NCBI GenBank assembly: GCA_016870835.1 | Contig: VGAG01000012.1 | Location: forward strand, 1 to 32,737 | Length of the DNA: 32,737 nt | Origin: Actinomycetota bacterium | Lineage (GTDB): Bacteria; Actinomycetota; Actinomycetes; Nanopelagicales; Nanopelagicaceae | Reading direction: 5' to 3' | Part shown: in pieces, positions 20,342 through 30,522 of the stretch | Numbering within the stretch: the stretch's first letter is position 1 | Layout of the letters: every line of letters starts with the position of its first letter | The notes under the pieces: model-generated | Databases searched by the model: none | What the model was told of the DNA's origin: nothing | Seen by the model: the letters and a program-made list of their open reading frames with translations, nothing else | Translations under genes and position numbers: made by a program

Positions 20342-21840
20342 GCTTGTCCTAAATGTTTTAGTAGTAGTTCCCTTACTTTAGCGGCATCGGCTTGACCTTT
20401 GGTCTCTTTCATAACTGCGCCGATTAGCGCCCCAGCGGCTGGGATATGTCCGCCCCTAACTTTCTCAGCAACTTCAGGCTGGGCTTTAATTGAATTCACA
20501 ATCGCAGCCATAAGAGCAGAGTCATCTGATACAACTTTGATGCCACGCTTTTCAATAATCTCACGTGGCCGACCTTCGCCATTTATTACACCTTCTACAA
20601 CTTGGCGGGCCAACTTATCGGTTAGCTCACCCTTACCAATTAGCGCAACAACTTCTGCGACATCATTTGGGGTAATCGGAAGTGATGAAGCAGGAAGTTC
20701 TCTCTCATTTGCAATTCGCGCTATCTCACCTAGCCACCAACTTCGGGCTCGGGTCGGATCAGCGCCTAAGTTCACAGTCTGCTCAACTTGATCTAACACA
20801 TCGGCGTTAATCATCGCCGCCATCTCTTTATCCGGGACCTGCCAACTCTCCTGCAATCGAGTACGTCTTGCTGAAGGCTTCTCTGGAAGGGTTGCTCGAA
20901 TCTTCTCTATCCAATCTTTAGCGGGCGCGACTGGAACTAGATCTGGCTCTGGAAAATAACGGTAATCCTCAGCCTGCTCTTTTGAGCGACCTGGGGTCGT
21001 ATCGCCGGTGTCTTCATGGAAGTGACGTGTCTCTTGAATTACCCGCTCGCCTTTTTCAAGTAGAGCAGCATGACGGAGCATCTCACTTCTTACTGCCCGC
21101 TCAACGCTTCGAAGTGAGTTCACATTTTTCGTCTCACTTCTAGTTCCTAATTTTTCAGCGCCAATAAGACGTAGCGAGACGTTGGCGTCACAACGCAGCG
21201 AGCCTTGTTCCATCTTTACATCGCTAACTCCAAGTGAGCGCAAGATGTCGCGAAGTTCTGAGACATATGCGCGAGCAACTTCAGGTGCGTACTTGCCGGT
21301 TCCGGCTACAGGTTTGGTAACAATCTCTACAAGCGGAATTCCAGCTCGGTTGTAATCAAGTAGCGAGTAATCAGCGCCATGAATTCGCCCGGTTGCGCCA
21401 CCCATATGGAGTGACTTTCCGGTGTCCTCTTCCATATGTACTCGCTCGATTTCAATTCGAAATTCCTTTACACCTTCATCGGTATCAACTTTCACATCAA
21501 GATAGCCACCAAAACAGATCGGCTCGTCATATTGCGAGGTCTGGAAATTCTTGGGCATATCAGGATAGAAATAGTTTTTCCGAGCAAATCTAGAGAATGG
21601 AGCTATCGAACAGTTGAGCGCAAGTCCGATCGCAATCGTGTATTCAATCGCTTTGGCATTAACAACCGGGAGAGCGCCCGGAAGACCTAGGCAGACGGGA
21701 CACGTTTGGGTGTTTGGTTCTGCGCCGAAAACTGTCGAGCAGCCACAGAACATCTTTGATTTCGTGCCTAATTCAACATGTACTTCAAGACCTAAAACTG
21801 GTTCGTATTTATCAATTAACTTCTCATAGGTAAGCGACAT
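20338..21840 (-). CDS. gatB: aspartyl/glutamyl-tRNA amidotransferase subunit B
   Basis: A 500-residue tRNA-binding kinase subunit of GatCAB, which converts Glu-tRNAGln (and Asp-tRNAAsn where needed) to Gln- or Asn-tRNA. The opening [13 protein letters not shown] is the family signature. The zinc-site cysteines appear as CGC...CPVC at about residues 32-50. The C-terminal GatB/YqeY tail domain ends LLLKHLGQ. The ATG at 21840 shares its A with the gatA TAA and has GGAG upstream. A frame extending to 21888 lies inside gatA and is rejected. Confidence 0.97.
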   Translation of the reverse strand: MSLTYEKLIDKYEPVLGLEVHVELGTKSKMFCGCSTVFGAEPNTQTCPVCLGLPGALPVVNAKAIEYTIAIGLALNCSIAPFSRFARKNYFYPDMPKNFQTSQYDEPICFGGYLDVKVDTDEGVKEFRIEIERVHMEEDTGKSLHMGGATGRIHGADYSLLDYNRAGIPLVEIVTKPVAGTGKYAPEVARAYVSELRDILRSLGVSDVKMEQGSLRCDANVSLRLIGAEKLGTRSETKNVNSLRSVERAVRSEMLRHAALLEKGERVIQETRHFHEDTGDTTPGRSKEQAEDYRYFPEPDLVPVAPAKDWIEKIRATLPEKPSARRTRLQESWQVPDKEMAAMINADVLDQVEQTVNLGADPTRARSWWLGEIARIANERELPASSLPITPNDVAEVVALIGKGELTDKLARQVVEGVINGEGRPREIIEKRGIKVVSDDSALMAAIVNSIKAQPEVAEKVRGGHIPAAGALIGAVMKETKGQADAAKVRELLLKHLGQA

Positions 21841-23324
21841 TACTTCGCTCCTAGCTTTGGAGCGCCAGAGAGAATCGGAGCGCCCCACTTTGAAAGCAAG
21901 GCCGCTTCAAGGGCAGCGCCGACTTGATAGAGGAGATCATCTTTCATAGCACCAGCCATGATTTGAAAACCAGCAGGAAGTCCATCTTCTTCGGCAAGAC
22001 CGGATGGGATTGAGATACCGCATACCCCAGCAAGGTTTGTTGGAATAGTTGCAATGTCATTTAAATACATAGCGATTGGATCATTTGATTTCTCGCCGAT
22101 CTTGAAGGCAGTTGTGGGCGCAGTCGGCGACACGAGGACATCTGCTTTAGTAAATGCTTGCTCAAAGTCGCGCGAGATTAGGGTCCGTACTTTCTGGGCG
22201 CTGCCATAGTAAGCATCGTAATAACCACTTGAGAGGGCATAGGTACCAAGAATGATTCTTCGCTTAACTTCCTTACCAAATCCAAGTTCCCGGGTTGCGT
22301 TCATTACCTCTTCCGCAGAACCTTCACCGGTGCGGATTCCATAACGCATCGCATCAAAGCGAGCGAGATTTGAAGAGCATTCACTTGGCGCAATTAAGTA
22401 ATAAGCGGCAAGGGCATACTCAAAGTTTGGACATGAGACTTCGACGATCTCTGCACCAAGTTTTGCTAACTCCTCTAGCCCTTCATTAAATCGCTTTAAT
22501 ACTCCGGCTTGATATCCCTCGCCCTGTAATTCTTTGATTACACCAATCTTCATTCCTGTTACGGAAGCGTTCTTCGCGGCTTGAACAAGAGGTGGAAGTG
22601 GCGCGTTAATTGAAGTTGAGTCAAGTGGGTCATATCCCCCGATAACTTCATGAAGATATGCAGCATCTAAAACATTTCGCGCACAAGGTCCGGCTTGATC
22701 AAGCGAGGAAGAGAAAGCGACTAATCCATAGCGCGATACCCCGCCATAAGTAGGTTTAACGCCAACGGTTCCAGTTACTGCGGCAGGTTGGCGAATTGAA
22801 CCACCGGTATCTGTTCCAATCGCAAGCGGCGCTTCAAATGCAGCAAGAGCTGCTGATGAACCACCACCTGAGCCTCCGGGGATACGCGTTAAATCCCAAG
22901 GATTATGCGTTGGGAAACATGCCGAGTTCTCTGTGGAAGATCCCATTGCGAACTCATCCATATTTGTCTTACCCAAAATAATTATGCCGGCGCTCTTTAG
23001 TCGCGCAACAACGGTTGAGTCATATGGTGGACGCCACCCTTCAAGCATCTTTGAGCCACATGTAGTTGGAATTCCTTTTTGGACCATTACATCTTTAAGT
23101 GCGAGAGGCACACCCGCAAGTGGTGAGAGTTTTTCTCCTGCTTTTCTCCGCGCATCAACGTTCTCTGCCTGCTTTAGCGCGCCCTCTTTATCGACATGAA
23201 GAAAGGCTTTTACCTTATCGTCGACCTCATCAATTCGAGCCAGGTGCGCTTTAGTTAATTCGACTGAAGTTAACTCACCGCTTTGCAGCGCGGCTGCCAT
23301 CTGGGTAGCACTTTTTTCAATCAT
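21840..23324 (-). CDS. gatA: aspartyl/glutamyl-tRNA amidotransferase subunit A
   Basis: A 494-residue amidase-signature enzyme that hydrolyses glutamine to deliver ammonia to GatB. The Ser-cisSer-Lys triad is present as Lys77 (LALKDV), Ser152 (GGSGGGSS) and Ser176 (TGGSIRQP), with the 24-residue spacing between the serines expected for GatA. Length and C-terminus are typical. The ATG overlaps the gatC TAA by one base, and the stop overlaps gatB likewise, consistent with equal production of the complex. Confidence 0.97.
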   Translation of the reverse strand: MIEKSATQMAAALQSGELTSVELTKAHLARIDEVDDKVKAFLHVDKEGALKQAENVDARRKAGEKLSPLAGVPLALKDVMVQKGIPTTCGSKMLEGWRPPYDSTVVARLKSAGIIILGKTNMDEFAMGSSTENSACFPTHNPWDLTRIPGGSGGGSSAALAAFEAPLAIGTDTGGSIRQPAAVTGTVGVKPTYGGVSRYGLVAFSSSLDQAGPCARNVLDAAYLHEVIGGYDPLDSTSINAPLPPLVQAAKNASVTGMKIGVIKELQGEGYQAGVLKRFNEGLEELAKLGAEIVEVSCPNFEYALAAYYLIAPSECSSNLARFDAMRYGIRTGEGSAEEVMNATRELGFGKEVKRRIILGTYALSSGYYDAYYGSAQKVRTLISRDFEQAFTKADVLVSPTAPTTAFKIGEKSNDPIAMYLNDIATIPTNLAGVCGISIPSGLAEEDGLPAGFQIMAGAMKDDLLYQVGAALEAALLSKWGAPILSGAPKLGAK

Positions 23325-23620
23325 TACTCTTCACCCAAAATCTTCGGCACCTTAAAGCGTTGCTCTTCTTTAGCGGGTGCTCCTGATAGCGCTTCATCCG
23401 GGGTAAGACTGGGTCGATTTTCATCTTCGCGAAATACATTTGTCATAGGTAGTGGATGTGAAGTTGGTGGAACATCTTTTCCGGCAACTTCTTGAACGCG
23501 TGCGACAGCATCAAGGATTACTGAGAGCTCGCTAGATAGATGATCAAGTTCATCTTCAGTCATTTCAATTCGCGCTAACCGAGCGAGATTAGCAACATCT
23601 GCGCGCGTAATCTTTGACAT
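23324..23620 (-). CDS. gatC: aspartyl/glutamyl-tRNA amidotransferase subunit C
   Basis: A 98-residue GatC that wraps around GatA and stabilises the complex. The N-terminal helix ([22 protein letters not shown]) and the [16 protein letters not shown] segment are typical. A GTG nine bases upstream would give three more residues, but AAGGTGA that includes this GTG is the Shine-Dalgarno for the ATG at 23620, so the shorter start is used. It follows proA by 25 bp. Confidence 0.94.
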   Translation of the reverse strand: MSKITRADVANLARLARIEMTEDELDHLSSELSVILDAVARVQEVAGKDVPPTSHPLPMTNVFREDENRPSLTPDEALSGAPAKEEQRFKVPKILGEE

Positions 23621-23645
23621 GTAGGTCACCTTAGCCGAAAGTTAA

Positions 23646-24914
23646 TCACTTTCGAATTTGGCCATCTCCCTTCACAATCCAAGTGGTCGTAGTCATTTGT
23701 TCGAGACCCATCGGACCTCGTGCATGTAACTTCTGATTTGAAATTCCAATCTCAGCGCCAAAGCCCATCTCTTCGCCATCGGTAAAGCGAGTAGAAGCAT
23801 TTACCATTACGGCGGCACAATCTGAAAGTGCTATGAAGTGATTAGCTGTATCGGTGTTCTCAGTAACAATGGATTCGGTGTGCTGGGTGCCGTATTTAGC
23901 TATGTGATCTATAGCCGAATCCACATCTTTAACGACTGCGACATTCATCTCTAGTACTCCGTACTCGGTTGAGAAATTCGCTTCACTAGCAAGTTCGGCT
24001 TCGACTCCTAAACCGGAGGCAACTTTGAGGGAATTTGAATCACAATGCAGTTTCACATTCGCATCTTTAAGTGCATTGAGCGCTATAGGAAGAAACTTGG
24101 TTGCGATTTCTTCATGAACAAGGAGGGTTTCGGCAGCATTGCAAACTGATGGGCGATGAGTCTTGGAGTTAATGAGGATTGGAAGCGCCTTCGCTAAATC
24201 GGCATCTTTATCTACATAAACGTGACAGACACCAGCTCCAGTCTCAATCGTTGGAACAAGAGCTTCATCGACCACCATTCGAATCAATGCAGCTGAGCCT
24301 CTTGGAATTACAAGATCGACTTTGCCACGCGCATGCAGAAGCGCGCGCACAGTATCTCGATCATCGGAAGGAATTAATTGGATTACATCTTTCGAGATGG
24401 AAGTTTTTGAAAGTGCACGCTTAATAACTTCAACAAGAACCTCGTTGCTCTTTTTTGCAGTCGACGATCCTCTTAGGAGTGCAGCATTTCCAGAGATGAG
24501 AAGAATGACCGCTGCATCGACAGTCACATTTGGGCGCGCCTCATAGATCATGCCAACGACTCCGAATGGGACGCTAATTTGGGTTAGCTCTAATCCATTC
24601 TCTAGTTTTCTAGAGTTGATGACTCTTCCGAGTGGATCAGCTAGCGCAGCAACTTTCTTCGCTCCCCCGATGATTCCGCTAATACGAGAATCGGTTAGAA
24701 GTAAGCGATCAAGTAGCGATTCATTTAGACCGGCTGCTCGCTCACGCTCAACATCTTCCTTATTTGCCGCAAGGATTTCTACTCTTGATCTCTCAATCTC
24801 ATCAGCAATTGCAAGGAGGGCTGATTTTCGGGTGATGTAATCGCTAGCCCGAAGGGAGCGCGCAGCAAGGCGAGCTTGATCGGCTAGTTTTGCAATGAGT
24901 TGATCGTTATTCAC
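23646..24914 (-). CDS. proA: glutamate-5-semialdehyde dehydrogenase (gamma-glutamyl phosphate reductase)
   Basis: A 422-residue aldehyde-dehydrogenase-fold enzyme reducing glutamyl-5-phosphate with NADPH in proline synthesis. The catalytic Cys is in KTHRPSVCNAAETLL, and the C-terminal FGAEIGISNQKLHARGPMGLEQ segment is characteristic of ProA. The start is GTG, overlapping the proB TGA by 4 nt. No good Shine-Dalgarno is visible, so coupling to proB is likely. There is no sign of the fused P5CS form. Confidence 0.96.
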   Translation of the reverse strand: MNNDQLIAKLADQARLAARSLRASDYITRKSALLAIADEIERSRVEILAANKEDVERERAAGLNESLLDRLLLTDSRISGIIGGAKKVAALADPLGRVINSRKLENGLELTQISVPFGVVGMIYEARPNVTVDAAVILLISGNAALLRGSSTAKKSNEVLVEVIKRALSKTSISKDVIQLIPSDDRDTVRALLHARGKVDLVIPRGSAALIRMVVDEALVPTIETGAGVCHVYVDKDADLAKALPILINSKTHRPSVCNAAETLLVHEEIATKFLPIALNALKDANVKLHCDSNSLKVASGLGVEAELASEANFSTEYGVLEMNVAVVKDVDSAIDHIAKYGTQHTESIVTENTDTANHFIALSDCAAVMVNASTRFTDGEEMGFGAEIGISNQKLHARGPMGLEQMTTTTWIVKGDGQIRK

Positions 24915-26002
24915 AGGAGGACCAAATCATCGCGATGAACTAGCTCGCGTTCAAACTCTGGACCGAGTTCGCGTGCTATATCTTTAGTAGAGCGGCCCAA
25001 CATCATCGGAATTTCATTTGAATCAAAGCCAACCAGGCCACGTGCAATGACTTTGCCGTTTGGCGCAAGAATTTCCACGGTATCTCCGGCGCTAAATTCA
25101 CCCTCAACTTTTGTAACGCCAACGGGAAGTAATGAAACCCCGCGTTCCAAGAGCGCTTTCGCGGCACCTTCATCAACCTGCAAAACCCCATGTGGAGTTG
25201 AAGCGTGAGCTAACCAGAGTAAACGAGATGGTTTCTTCTCACTTACCGCTTTAAAGAGCGTTCCAACTTTCTCGCCCGCAATTGCAGCTTGAACTTTGGC
25301 AAGGGAGGTAAGCAACATTGGAATTCCGGCGCCAGTTGCAATTCGAGCGGCCTCAATCTTTGTGAGCATGCCACCGCTTCCAACTTTCGATCCGGCGCCA
25401 CCAATTTCTAGCGATGAGAGTGAATCTAAATCACTTACCTCAGCGATTACTTTTGCTCCTGGTTGCGAAGGAGGCGCGTCGTATAACCCGTCGACATCGG
25501 TTACAAGAATAAGTAAATCGGCGCCGATTAGATGTGAGACAAGAGCGGCAATTCGATCGTTATCGCCAAATCGAATTTCTTGGGTTCCTACCGAATCGTT
25601 TTCATTAATGATAGGTACGACTCCGAGTTGTAATAACTTTGTAAGGGTGCGCTGCACATTTTGGTAGTGGGAGCGGCGAACAACATCATCGATAGTAAGT
25701 AGAACCTGTGAGCCCACTATCGAATAGCGCGCAAGTGATTCGGTATAACGATGCACCAATAAGCCTTGGCCAACCGAAGCTGCTGCCTGTTGTGTGGCAA
25801 GATCCTTTGGGCGGGAGTTAAGTCCTAATGGCGAAAGACCGGCAGCAATTGCTCCGGAGGAAACAATGACAACTTCCGCGCCAGATTTCTTAAGCGCAGC
25901 AACCGCATCAACGAGTTGGTCTACGGCACTTGCATCTAAACCTTGTGCATCAGCCCCAGTTAGCGATGATGAGCCAATCTTTATTACTACTCGCCTACTC
26001 AT
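24911..26002 (-). CDS. proB: glutamate 5-kinase with PUA domain
   Basis: A 363-residue kinase, first step of proline synthesis and the usual site of proline feedback. The amino acid kinase domain (about 1-255) shows KIGSSSLTG near the start, VSSGAIAAG, and a [21 protein letters not shown] segment for glutamate and nucleotide binding. A C-terminal PUA domain (about 275-355) carries the [20 protein letters not shown] pattern. The ATG overlaps the obgE stop by 4 nt, and AAGGTGA lies at good spacing upstream. Confidence 0.96.
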   Translation of the reverse strand: MSRRVVIKIGSSSLTGADAQGLDASAVDQLVDAVAALKKSGAEVVIVSSGAIAAGLSPLGLNSRPKDLATQQAAASVGQGLLVHRYTESLARYSIVGSQVLLTIDDVVRRSHYQNVQRTLTKLLQLGVVPIINENDSVGTQEIRFGDNDRIAALVSHLIGADLLILVTDVDGLYDAPPSQPGAKVIAEVSDLDSLSSLEIGGAGSKVGSGGMLTKIEAARIATGAGIPMLLTSLAKVQAAIAGEKVGTLFKAVSEKKPSRLLWLAHASTPHGVLQVDEGAAKALLERGVSLLPVGVTKVEGEFSAGDTVEILAPNGKVIARGLVGFDSNEIPMMLGRSTKDIARELGPEFERELVHRDDLVLL

Positions 26003-27474
26003 CTCGCATCACCTTCAATCCTTGGGCTAGTTGGATCTTTGACTTGGTACTCCCATTGTTGGGCTAGTTCCTCATCATCTAATTGATCAACTGCTTCCTC
26101 ATCAAACTTCTCCCAACCGCGAGGAATGCGCATGTCATCTCCACGTGGCCCTGATAACAATTCAGCGCCGGCCTCAATCGTTGGCTCCCAATCAAACACA
26201 ACCGAATCTTCATCACTTCCAATTCTCACTTCATCGCCAGCCTTCGCGCCTAATTTAAATAACTCACGTTCAACGCCGAGACTCGCTAGGCGATCGGCGA
26301 GATAACCAATTGCCTCTGCATTCGCAAAATTAGTCTGGTGAACCCAGCGCTCTGGTTTCGCTCCAATTACAGTGAATGAACCATCTTCATTTGCAAGAAC
26401 TTTAAAGCCGCGATCATCGACGGGGGTTGGGCGAAGAACAATCCGGGTCTTCTCTTCGAGACTCTGATTAGTTCGATATTCCTTTACCGTGCGAGCCATC
26501 GCATAAAGAAGTTCTTGTAATCCAATGCGTGCAGCAGCTGAGATTTGATAGACCTCATAACCACGTTCTCTAAATTGCGGTTCGACCATGTCTGCGATTG
26601 CTTTTCCATCTGGTAGGTCAACCTTATTTAAAGCGATGATTCTGGGGCGATCACTTAAGTCAGCCGAGTAATTCTTAAGTTCACGTTCGATAATTTCAAA
26701 ATCATTAAGTGGATCGCGATCTGTTTCTAAAGTTCCACAATCTAGAACGTGAACGAGTGCTGCACATCGCTCAACATGTCTTAGGAATTCGAGGCCAAGA
26801 CCTTTACCTTCGGATGCACCAGGGATTAGTCCAGGAACATCTGCAACGGTAAAGCGCGAATCACCTGCTTGCACAACTCCGAGATTTGGAGCGAGCGTTG
26901 TAAATGGATAATCCGCAATCTTTGGGCGTGCTGCCGAGATTGATGCGATAAGCGAGGACTTTCCAGCGCTAGGAAAACCAATCAGACCAATATCTGCAAC
27001 TGATTTAAGTTCAAGAACAAGGGTTCGTTTTTCACCAGGTTCGCCAAGTAGCGCAAATCCTGGTGCGCGCCTTCTTGATGATGAGAGCGCTGCATTTCCA
27101 AGTCCACCTTGGCCACCCTTTGCGGCAACAAAACGAGTACCGATTCCGATTAGATCAGCTAGAACTTTTCCATCTTTTGAAAGGACAACGGTTCCATTTG
27201 GAACACCAAGGATTAGATCTTCACCATCCGCACCGTTTTTTAGCGCGCCATGTCCTTGTCGACCTGAGGTTGCGCTGCGATGAGGAGAGTGATGAAAGTC
27301 GAGCAGAGTTGTTACATCTGAATCAACAACAAGAATTACATCTCCGCCCCGACCACCGCTTCCACCATCTGGGCCGCCAAGTGGAACGAATTTCTCTCGG
27401 TGTACCGAGACACATCCAGCGCCGCCTTTACCAGCGGCAGCATGAAGCGTCACGCGATCTACGAATGTAGCCAT
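25999..27474 (-). CDS. obgE: Obg family GTPase (ObgE/CgtA)
   Basis: A 491-residue essential GTPase involved in 50S maturation and stress responses. The domains are a Gly-rich Obg domain (1-158), a G domain with GFPSAGKS at 166-173, DVPG at 212-215 and NKVD at 283-286, and a C-terminal OCT domain (about 345-430) with an acidic tail. The OCT domain is typical of Gram-positive and actinobacterial Obg. GAGGAG lies just upstream of the ATG. A strong terminator ends only 16 bp before the start, so expression probably depends on read-through from rplU-rpmA or on an unseen promoter inside rpmA. Confidence 0.96.
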   Translation of the reverse strand: MATFVDRVTLHAAAGKGGAGCVSVHREKFVPLGGPDGGSGGRGGDVILVVDSDVTTLLDFHHSPHRSATSGRQGHGALKNGADGEDLILGVPNGTVVLSKDGKVLADLIGIGTRFVAAKGGQGGLGNAALSSSRRRAPGFALLGEPGEKRTLVLELKSVADIGLIGFPSAGKSSLIASISAARPKIADYPFTTLAPNLGVVQAGDSRFTVADVPGLIPGASEGKGLGLEFLRHVERCAALVHVLDCGTLETDRDPLNDFEIIERELKNYSADLSDRPRIIALNKVDLPDGKAIADMVEPQFRERGYEVYQISAAARIGLQELLYAMARTVKEYRTNQSLEEKTRIVLRPTPVDDRGFKVLANEDGSFTVIGAKPERWVHQTNFANAEAIGYLADRLASLGVERELFKLGAKAGDEVRIGSDEDSVVFDWEPTIEAGAELLSGPRGDDMRIPRGWEKFDEEAVDQLDDEELAQQWEYQVKDPTSPRIEGDAR

Positions 27475-27490
27475 AACGCTCCTCTCCTAG

Positions 27491-27524
27491 AAAACGAAAA
27501 ACGGGCCCGTCGCAACGGACCCGT
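27491..27524 (-). terminator. intrinsic terminator after rpmA
   Basis: Minus-strand ACGGGTCCGT and ACGGGCCCGT form a 10-bp stem (one G-T pair) around a TGCG loop, followed by two T-runs broken by CG (27500-27491). It sits 18 bp after the rpmA stop and 16 bp before the obgE start. Confidence 0.88.
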
Positions 27525-27542
27525 CCCTCTAAAGTCCGTCTG

Positions 27543-27797
27543 TTACGAAACCGGAACGATATTTACGACGCGACGACCGCGTGCGCTTGAAAATTCAACT
27601 GCGCCAGAGGCGAGTGCAAAGAGCGTGTCATCTTTGCCGATTCCGACATTCTTACCTGGGTGAAACTTTGTGCCACGTTGACGAACAAGAATTTCGCCGC
27701 TGTTGACTACTTGACCACCGAAGCGCTTGATTCCGAGAAATTGTGGATTCGAATCGCGACCATTTCGTGTCGAGGAGACGCCTTTTTTGGATGCCAT
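27543..27797 (-). CDS. rpmA: 50S ribosomal protein L27
   Basis: An 84-residue L27 of normal length with the family opening [19 protein letters not shown] and the [14 protein letters not shown] core. Its N-terminal tail reaches the peptidyl-transferase centre. The second to fourth residues are ASK where AHK is commoner, a minor change. There is no Firmicutes-type N-terminal cleavage extension. It follows rplU by 14 bp in the invariant L21-L27 pair. Confidence 0.97.
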   Translation of the reverse strand: MASKKGVSSTRNGRDSNPQFLGIKRFGGQVVNSGEILVRQRGTKFHPGKNVGIGKDDTLFALASGAVEFSSARGRRVVNIVPVS

Positions 27798-27811
27798 TTC
27801 TTTTTATCTCC

Positions 27812-28126
27812 TTACTTCACACCGTTAATTGCGGTGATCTTCACACGAGTATTTTTTGAACGGAAACCTTGACGACGGCGATAGCCCGTCTTTGCTTTGT
27901 AACGAAGGATACGAATCTTTGGTCCCTTAACTTCAGAGACAACTTCGCCAGTAACTTTTACTCCAGAGAGAACCTTTGGATCAGAAGTAACCGCATCGCC
28001 ATCAACAACTAGAACGGCAGGGAAAGTAACGGTCGAACCAGGCGCAGCCTCAATCCGATCGACAAATACCGTGTCACCAACGGCCACCTTTTCCTGGCGC
28101 CCGCCAGCCTTAACAATTGCGTACAC
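27812..28126 (-). CDS. rplU: 50S ribosomal protein L21
   Basis: A 104-residue L21 that binds 23S rRNA. The [13 protein letters not shown] start and the C-terminal [17 protein letters not shown] motif are diagnostic. The start is GTG with AGGAAGG six bases upstream. Only about 40 nt separate it from the predicted transcription start, so there is no room for a large leader element. Confidence 0.97.
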   Translation of the reverse strand: MYAIVKAGGRQEKVAVGDTVFVDRIEAAPGSTVTFPAVLVVDGDAVTSDPKVLSGVKVTGEVVSEVKGPKIRILRYKAKTGYRRRQGFRSKNTRVKITAINGVK

Positions 28127-28171
28127 GATTAACCTTCCTCAGATTCCTTCGAGAGTTCTTAGCAGGGACAT

Positions 28172-28201
28172 AGGTTACGGATTGAGCGTAGTGGGGGTCA
28201 A
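28172..28201 (-). promoter_or_regulatory. predicted rplU-rpmA promoter
   Basis: TTGACC (28201-28196) and TAACCT (28177-28172) with an 18-bp spacer, just after the rne stop codon. They give a 5' UTR of about 40 nt before the rplU GTG. Confidence 0.55.
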
Positions 28202-28208
28202 ACCGGGC

Positions 28209-30341
28209 TTAGGAGTTTGGGGTCAGCACGCCTGAGGATGAGGCCCGGCGGCGCCGGCGACCAAACTTTGGCTTCTCTGAGTCACCCTGTTGATCAGACT
28301 CCGCTTTCAGTTCTTCCGCTTTCTCCTCAACCACAGATGCTGCGGCTTCGGATTCCTGGCTTTCAACCGCTCCACTCGGCTTGATTTCACGATCAAGTTT
28401 GCGCTTATCAACTGGCTCCATATGAACATGAATTCCGCGACCCGCGCAGCTCTCGCAAGTTGTTGAGAAAGCTTCAATCAAACCTTGGCCGACCCGCTTT
28501 CTAGTCATTTGAACTAACCCAAGTGAAGTTACTTCAGCGACTTGATGCTTGGTGCGGTCGCGTCCTAGACATTCAACTAACCTTCTAAGAACTTGCTCAC
28601 GGTTTGATTCAAGAACCATATCGATAAAGTCGATAACAATAATTCCACCTAAGTCGCGCAATCTAAGTTGCCTTGCAATTTCTTCGGCCGCTTCTAGGTT
28701 GTTCTTCGTAACCGTCTCTTCAAGGTTTCCACCTTTGCCAATGAACTTACCGGTGTTGACATCGATAACGATCATCGCCTCGGTTCTATCAATAACTAGT
28801 GATCCACCCGAAGGTAGATAGACCTTGCGATCAAGAGCCTTTGCTAGTTGTTCATCAACTCGGTTTTCGGTGAAGAGATCTCGACTACCGCTCCACTTTT
28901 CAACCTTTGTCATCAACTCAGGTGCGATGTGGCCAAGATAGTTATTGATGTCATCCCAAGCTTCGCCGCCTTGAACAGTCAGCTTTCTAAAGTCCTCATT
29001 AAAGATGTCGCGGATAACGCGGATAGTCATATCGGGCTCGCCATAAAGAAGTGTTGGAGCTGTGGTCGAAGAGGTTTCTGACTTCTTCTTAATGTCATCC
29101 CATTGCGCTTTTAGGCGGACAACATCTCTTGTTAACTCATCATCAGATGCACCTTCAGCAGCGGTGCGGACGATTACGCCCTCTTCATCAGTTATTAGAC
29201 CCTTCAAGATCTCTTTCAAACGCGATCTCTCAGTATCTGGCAGACGTCTTGAGATTCCACTCATTCCGCCACCAGGCACATAAACAAGGTAGCGACCAGG
29301 AAGTGAGATCTGGCTTGTTAGGCGAGCGCCTTTTTGGCCGATTGGATCTTTAGTAACTTGTACTAATACTGATTGCCCAGTCTTTAGTACTCGCTCAATC
29401 TTCCGTTCTTTATTATCGGCAAGACCTGATTCATCCCAATTAACTTCACCAGCATAAAGAACTGCGTTTCGTCCTTTACCAATATCAACGAAGGCCGCCT
29501 CCATCGAGGGAAGTACGTTCTGTACCTTTCCAAGATAGACATTTCCAACATAAGAAATATTGCTGTTCTTGTTTACATAGTGCTCAACAAGAATATTGTC
29601 TTCCAAGATTGCGATTTGAGTGCGATCACCTTGTTGGCGCACTAGCATCTTGCGATCTACGGATTCGCGCCGTGCTAAAAATTCAGCATCAGTAAGGATC
29701 GTGCCGCGGCGGCGGTTCTCGCGATAATCACCGAAGCGACCTCTATCCCGCCCGCGATCTCTATCCCGATCACGGTTTCGATCTCTATCTCGGTCGCGGA
29801 AACGATCGCGACGATCTTTTCGTTCAAAATTCCTTGGCTCTCTTGGCCGTTCAGTTACAGGTTTCTTATCGCGAACCTTTACAACTGTTACTACGCCATC
29901 TTCTTCAACAGTCTCACCGGGTACTACCCCATCTGAACCAGATCGGCGGCGGCGGCGACGCTTCTTAAATACTGGATCGCCAGCAACAACAAATTCTTTC
30001 TTCTTTGAATTCTCATCACTTGATTCGGTTGAGCTCTCATTAACTTCATCGCGCTCTGAGCGGCGACGACCTCTTCCACCCCTTCGGCGGCGGCGGCGAC
30101 CGCGTTCGCCATCTCCTCCATCTTCATCTTTATCTTTATCTGGAGTCGGTCTTGCCGATGCTTTAGCTTTCGTAGGCGCAACTGGTGCGGCCTGAAATAT
30201 TGGCGTTGGAATTACAGCTGCCGACTTAGCTTTCTTATCCGGCTTGCTCTCTTCTTTCGGTGTTGCTTCCTTCGCTTTGTTCTCTGTGTTGGAAGCTTTT
30301 CTGACAACGCGCTTACGCGTCTTTTTTGGCTCATAAGCCAT
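28209..30341 (-). CDS. rne: ribonuclease E/G
   Basis: A 710-residue RNase E with the actinobacterial layout. A long, charged, probably disordered N-terminal region (about 1-225) is rich in Lys, Arg and Asp and includes an Arg-Asp repeat. The S1 and catalytic core follow (about 230-640), with VDIGKGRNAVLYAGE in S1 and AMIVIDVNTGKF and GGIIVIDFIDM carrying the metal-binding Asp residues. The zinc-link cysteines are CESC at 629-632. A disordered C-terminus ends in an Arg run. It starts mRNA decay and processes rRNA and tRNA precursors. The ATG at 30341 has AAGGA eight bases upstream and is preferred to one 27 nt earlier. The leader is hairpin-rich, suggesting autoregulation. Confidence 0.95.
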   Translation of the reverse strand: MAYEPKKTRKRVVRKASNTENKAKEATPKEESKPDKKAKSAAVIPTPIFQAAPVAPTKAKASARPTPDKDKDEDGGDGERGRRRRRRGGRGRRRSERDEVNESSTESSDENSKKKEFVVAGDPVFKKRRRRRRSGSDGVVPGETVEEDGVVTVVKVRDKKPVTERPREPRNFERKDRRDRFRDRDRDRNRDRDRDRGRDRGRFGDYRENRRRGTILTDAEFLARRESVDRKMLVRQQGDRTQIAILEDNILVEHYVNKNSNISYVGNVYLGKVQNVLPSMEAAFVDIGKGRNAVLYAGEVNWDESGLADNKERKIERVLKTGQSVLVQVTKDPIGQKGARLTSQISLPGRYLVYVPGGGMSGISRRLPDTERSRLKEILKGLITDEEGVIVRTAAEGASDDELTRDVVRLKAQWDDIKKKSETSSTTAPTLLYGEPDMTIRVIRDIFNEDFRKLTVQGGEAWDDINNYLGHIAPELMTKVEKWSGSRDLFTENRVDEQLAKALDRKVYLPSGGSLVIDRTEAMIVIDVNTGKFIGKGGNLEETVTKNNLEAAEEIARQLRLRDLGGIIVIDFIDMVLESNREQVLRRLVECLGRDRTKHQVAEVTSLGLVQMTRKRVGQGLIEAFSTTCESCAGRGIHVHMEPVDKRKLDREIKPSGAVESQESEAAASVVEEKAEELKAESDQQGDSEKPKFGRRRRRASSSGVLTPNS
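29735..29815 (-). repeat. Arg-Asp repeat in the RNase E N-terminal region
   Basis: Imperfect tandem copies of a CGxGAxCG-type hexamer encode alternating Arg-Asp with interspersed Asn and Gly. It is a low-complexity, disordered charged tract inside rne and a likely site of length variation between strains. Confidence 0.7.
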
Positions 30342-30522
30342 AACAAAAATCCTTAATCTCCGCCCCAAAGGGCGGTTTCCTAAAAAAACTTCGGTGGCGC
30401 CTCATTCTTTTCGGATCAGCCGACCGCACCTAAAGAGCGGTCTGGCGACCTCGTATTTCCGAGGCGATTGCAGGGAAAGTATGTCATAGAGAAAGGCATG
30501 CGCCTAATTACGCGTAAAAAAG
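30342..30522 (-). ncRNA. structured 5' leader of rne (candidate cis-regulatory RNA)
   Basis: The 181 nt between rodA and rne contain three perfect hairpins on the minus strand: CCTCG/CGAGG at 30449-30464, GACCGC/GCGGTC at 30422-30442, and CCGCCC/GGGCGG with a 4-nt loop at 30360-30375, placed just before the Shine-Dalgarno. A run of seven T lies between the last two. No protein-coding frame here looks real, and no clear promoter was found. Feedback of RNase E on its own leader is established in E. coli; extension to this RNA is inference. Confidence 0.45.

Noticed and set aside
29735-29815. Possible CRISPR-like repeat array
   Set aside because: The repeats are in frame, imperfect, hexamer-based and encode Arg-Asp within rne; there are no spacers.
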